DNA of 64,000 bases from Brienomyrus brachyistius (lineage: Eukaryota; Chordata; Actinopteri; Osteoglossiformes; Mormyridae), in contig NW_026042475.1 of the NCBI RefSeq assembly GCF_023856365.1, positions 124,001 to 188,000 on the forward strand. The letters are read 5' to 3'. Shown here in pieces: positions 62,838 to 64,000 of this stretch. Within the stretch, counting starts at the first letter, position 1, and each line of letters begins with the position of its first letter. The position numbers and the translations under genes were made by a program. The notes under the pieces are model-generated. The model ran no database searches and was not told where the DNA came from. It saw only the letters and a list, made by a program, of their open reading frames with translations.

Positions 62838-63070
62838 ACTATATAATATAAGGGAGATTTACGGGAAAATACTAATACGGGAGGACGGCGGGAAAGAGAA
62901 GTAAAATACGGTAGTTTCCCGGCCAAAACGGGAGACTTGACAGCCTGAGATGGCTGTCTCTGGCCACGCCCCCTACAGTCGGTCCGGCCCCTGGCTTTTC
63001 CAGCGTGTTCGCGAAAACGACTTCATTTATTTTCTTATTGATTTATCGACAGACCATCATACTTTTTCTC

Positions 63071-63330
63071 ATTTATTGTGGGCAGTATAAGGTACACCTG
63101 TGCACTACCCATGATGTCAGATCAGCATCTTGATGTGGCACACCTGTGAGGTGGGATGGATTATCTCAGCAAAGCAGAAGTGCTCACTATCACACATTTA
63201 GACTGATTTGTGAGAAATGTTTGAGAGAAATGGTAATATTGTGTATCTGGAATGAATTGTAGGTCTTTAAGTCCATCTCATGAAAAATGGGAGCAGAAAC
63301 AAGAGTGTTGCGTTTATATTTTTGTTCAGT
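63071..63330. mobile_element. Tc1-like right terminal repeat only, module 4
   Basis: Same truncation point and same junction to the minisatellite as in module 3. Confidence 0.9.
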
Positions 63331-63537
63331 ATATATATTTATGGGTGTATCGAGACTAGATGGTCAGTATGGATAACTAAGGTGCACTAAAACTGGGTGA
63401 GCAGGCAAGGCATGTCACCCAGGTTGTGTGACAATTATTTTATATAAATGTATATATGTATATATATATTCCATCCACCATCCCTCCTTTACAGAGAACT
63501 GCGTTATTTTTATTGTCCATTACGAAAAAAATAAAAA

Positions 63538-63578
<41 letters not shown>

Positions 63579-63786
63579 TATTTATGGGTGTATCGAGACT
63601 AGATGGTCATTATGGATAACTAAGGTGCACTAAAACTGGGTGAGCAGGCAAGGCATGTCACCCAGGTTGTGTGACAATTATTTTATATAAATGTATATAT
63701 ATATATATATATTCCATCCACCATCCCTCCTTTACGGAGAACTGCGTTATTTTTCTTTTCTATTGCTAATAAAAAAACTATATATA

Positions 63787-63848
<62 letters not shown>

Positions 63849-64000
63849 TGTATCGAGACTAGATGGTCAGTATGGATAACTAAGGTGCACTAAAATTGGG
63901 TGAGCAGGCAAGGCATGTCACCCAGGTTGTGTGACAATTATTTTATATATATGCATATACATATTCCATCCACCATCCCTCCTTTATGGAGAACTGCGTT
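63331..64000. repeat. minisatellite array 5 (cut by window end)
   Basis: The first three units follow the order seen at the start of arrays 2 and 3, so a fifth module probably continues beyond the window. Confidence 0.95.

Larger units (their letters stand above)
62116..63070. repeat. shortened cluster of tRNA-bearing units, module 4
   Basis: Only three tRNA-like units (spacing 672 and 145 bp). Matches the last part of the module 3 cluster and ends at the same junction to the truncated Tc1 end. Confidence 0.85.
55249..63330. other. module 4, tRNA-like cargo class, near copy of module 3
   Basis: Same order as module 3. Differences seen: AGTTTTGGCACC for AGTTTGGGCACC at 55633, one T fewer in the homopolymer at 56703-56711, GTTGAAGCG for GTTGCAGCG at 57603, and two fewer tRNA-bearing units. 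The unassigned stretches match those of module 3. Confidence 0.9.

Overview
The window is vertebrate nuclear DNA, most likely from a ray-finned fish. The evidence is split genes with GT-AG introns, Tc1/mariner, hAT-like, CR1/L2-type and Ty3/gypsy remains, a tRNA-derived SINE of the teleost type, and very abundant (TA)n and (CA)n. Nothing bacterial is present: no operons and no CRISPR. Almost every open frame is chance translation of repeats.

Layout. The sequence is a tandem series of long modules, each opened by an AT-rich minisatellite array of roughly 200-300 bp units (arrays at 1-2845, 17209-22160, 36501-40880, 50416-55248 and 63331-64000; the first and last are cut by the window). All four complete modules then carry the same block of about 3 kb: a (CA)n/(TA)n microsatellite, a Tc1-like transposase relic, a leftward promoter-like region with CCAAT boxes, a heat-shock-element-like site and a TATA box in front of a lysine-rich first exon with a consensus splice donor, a hAT-like MITE end and a Ty3/gypsy integrase relic.

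After that block the modules fall into two classes. Modules 1 and 2 (2846-17208, 22161-36500) carry CR1/L2-type LINE debris, a four-exon chemerin-like (rarres2-like) gene broken by a shared frameshift, a BED-finger fragment, an unidentified cysteine-rich reading frame, a GC-rich proline-rich block and a complete but catalytically deleted Tc1-like element that sits inside a minisatellite unit. Modules 3 and 4 (40880-50415, 55249-63330) carry a longer integrase relic, a SINE with an 11-bp target duplication and a cluster of tRNA-like units (five in module 3, three in module 4) that resemble tRNA-Asp but have a UUC anticodon. They keep only the right end of the Tc1 element.

Module pairs 1/2 and 3/4 are almost identical apart from scattered substitutions, repeat-length changes and a few indels, so the duplications are very recent or partly an assembly effect. 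I see no gene that is clearly intact. The best candidates for function are the repeated promoter/first exon, the tRNA-like cluster and possibly the cysteine-rich frame.
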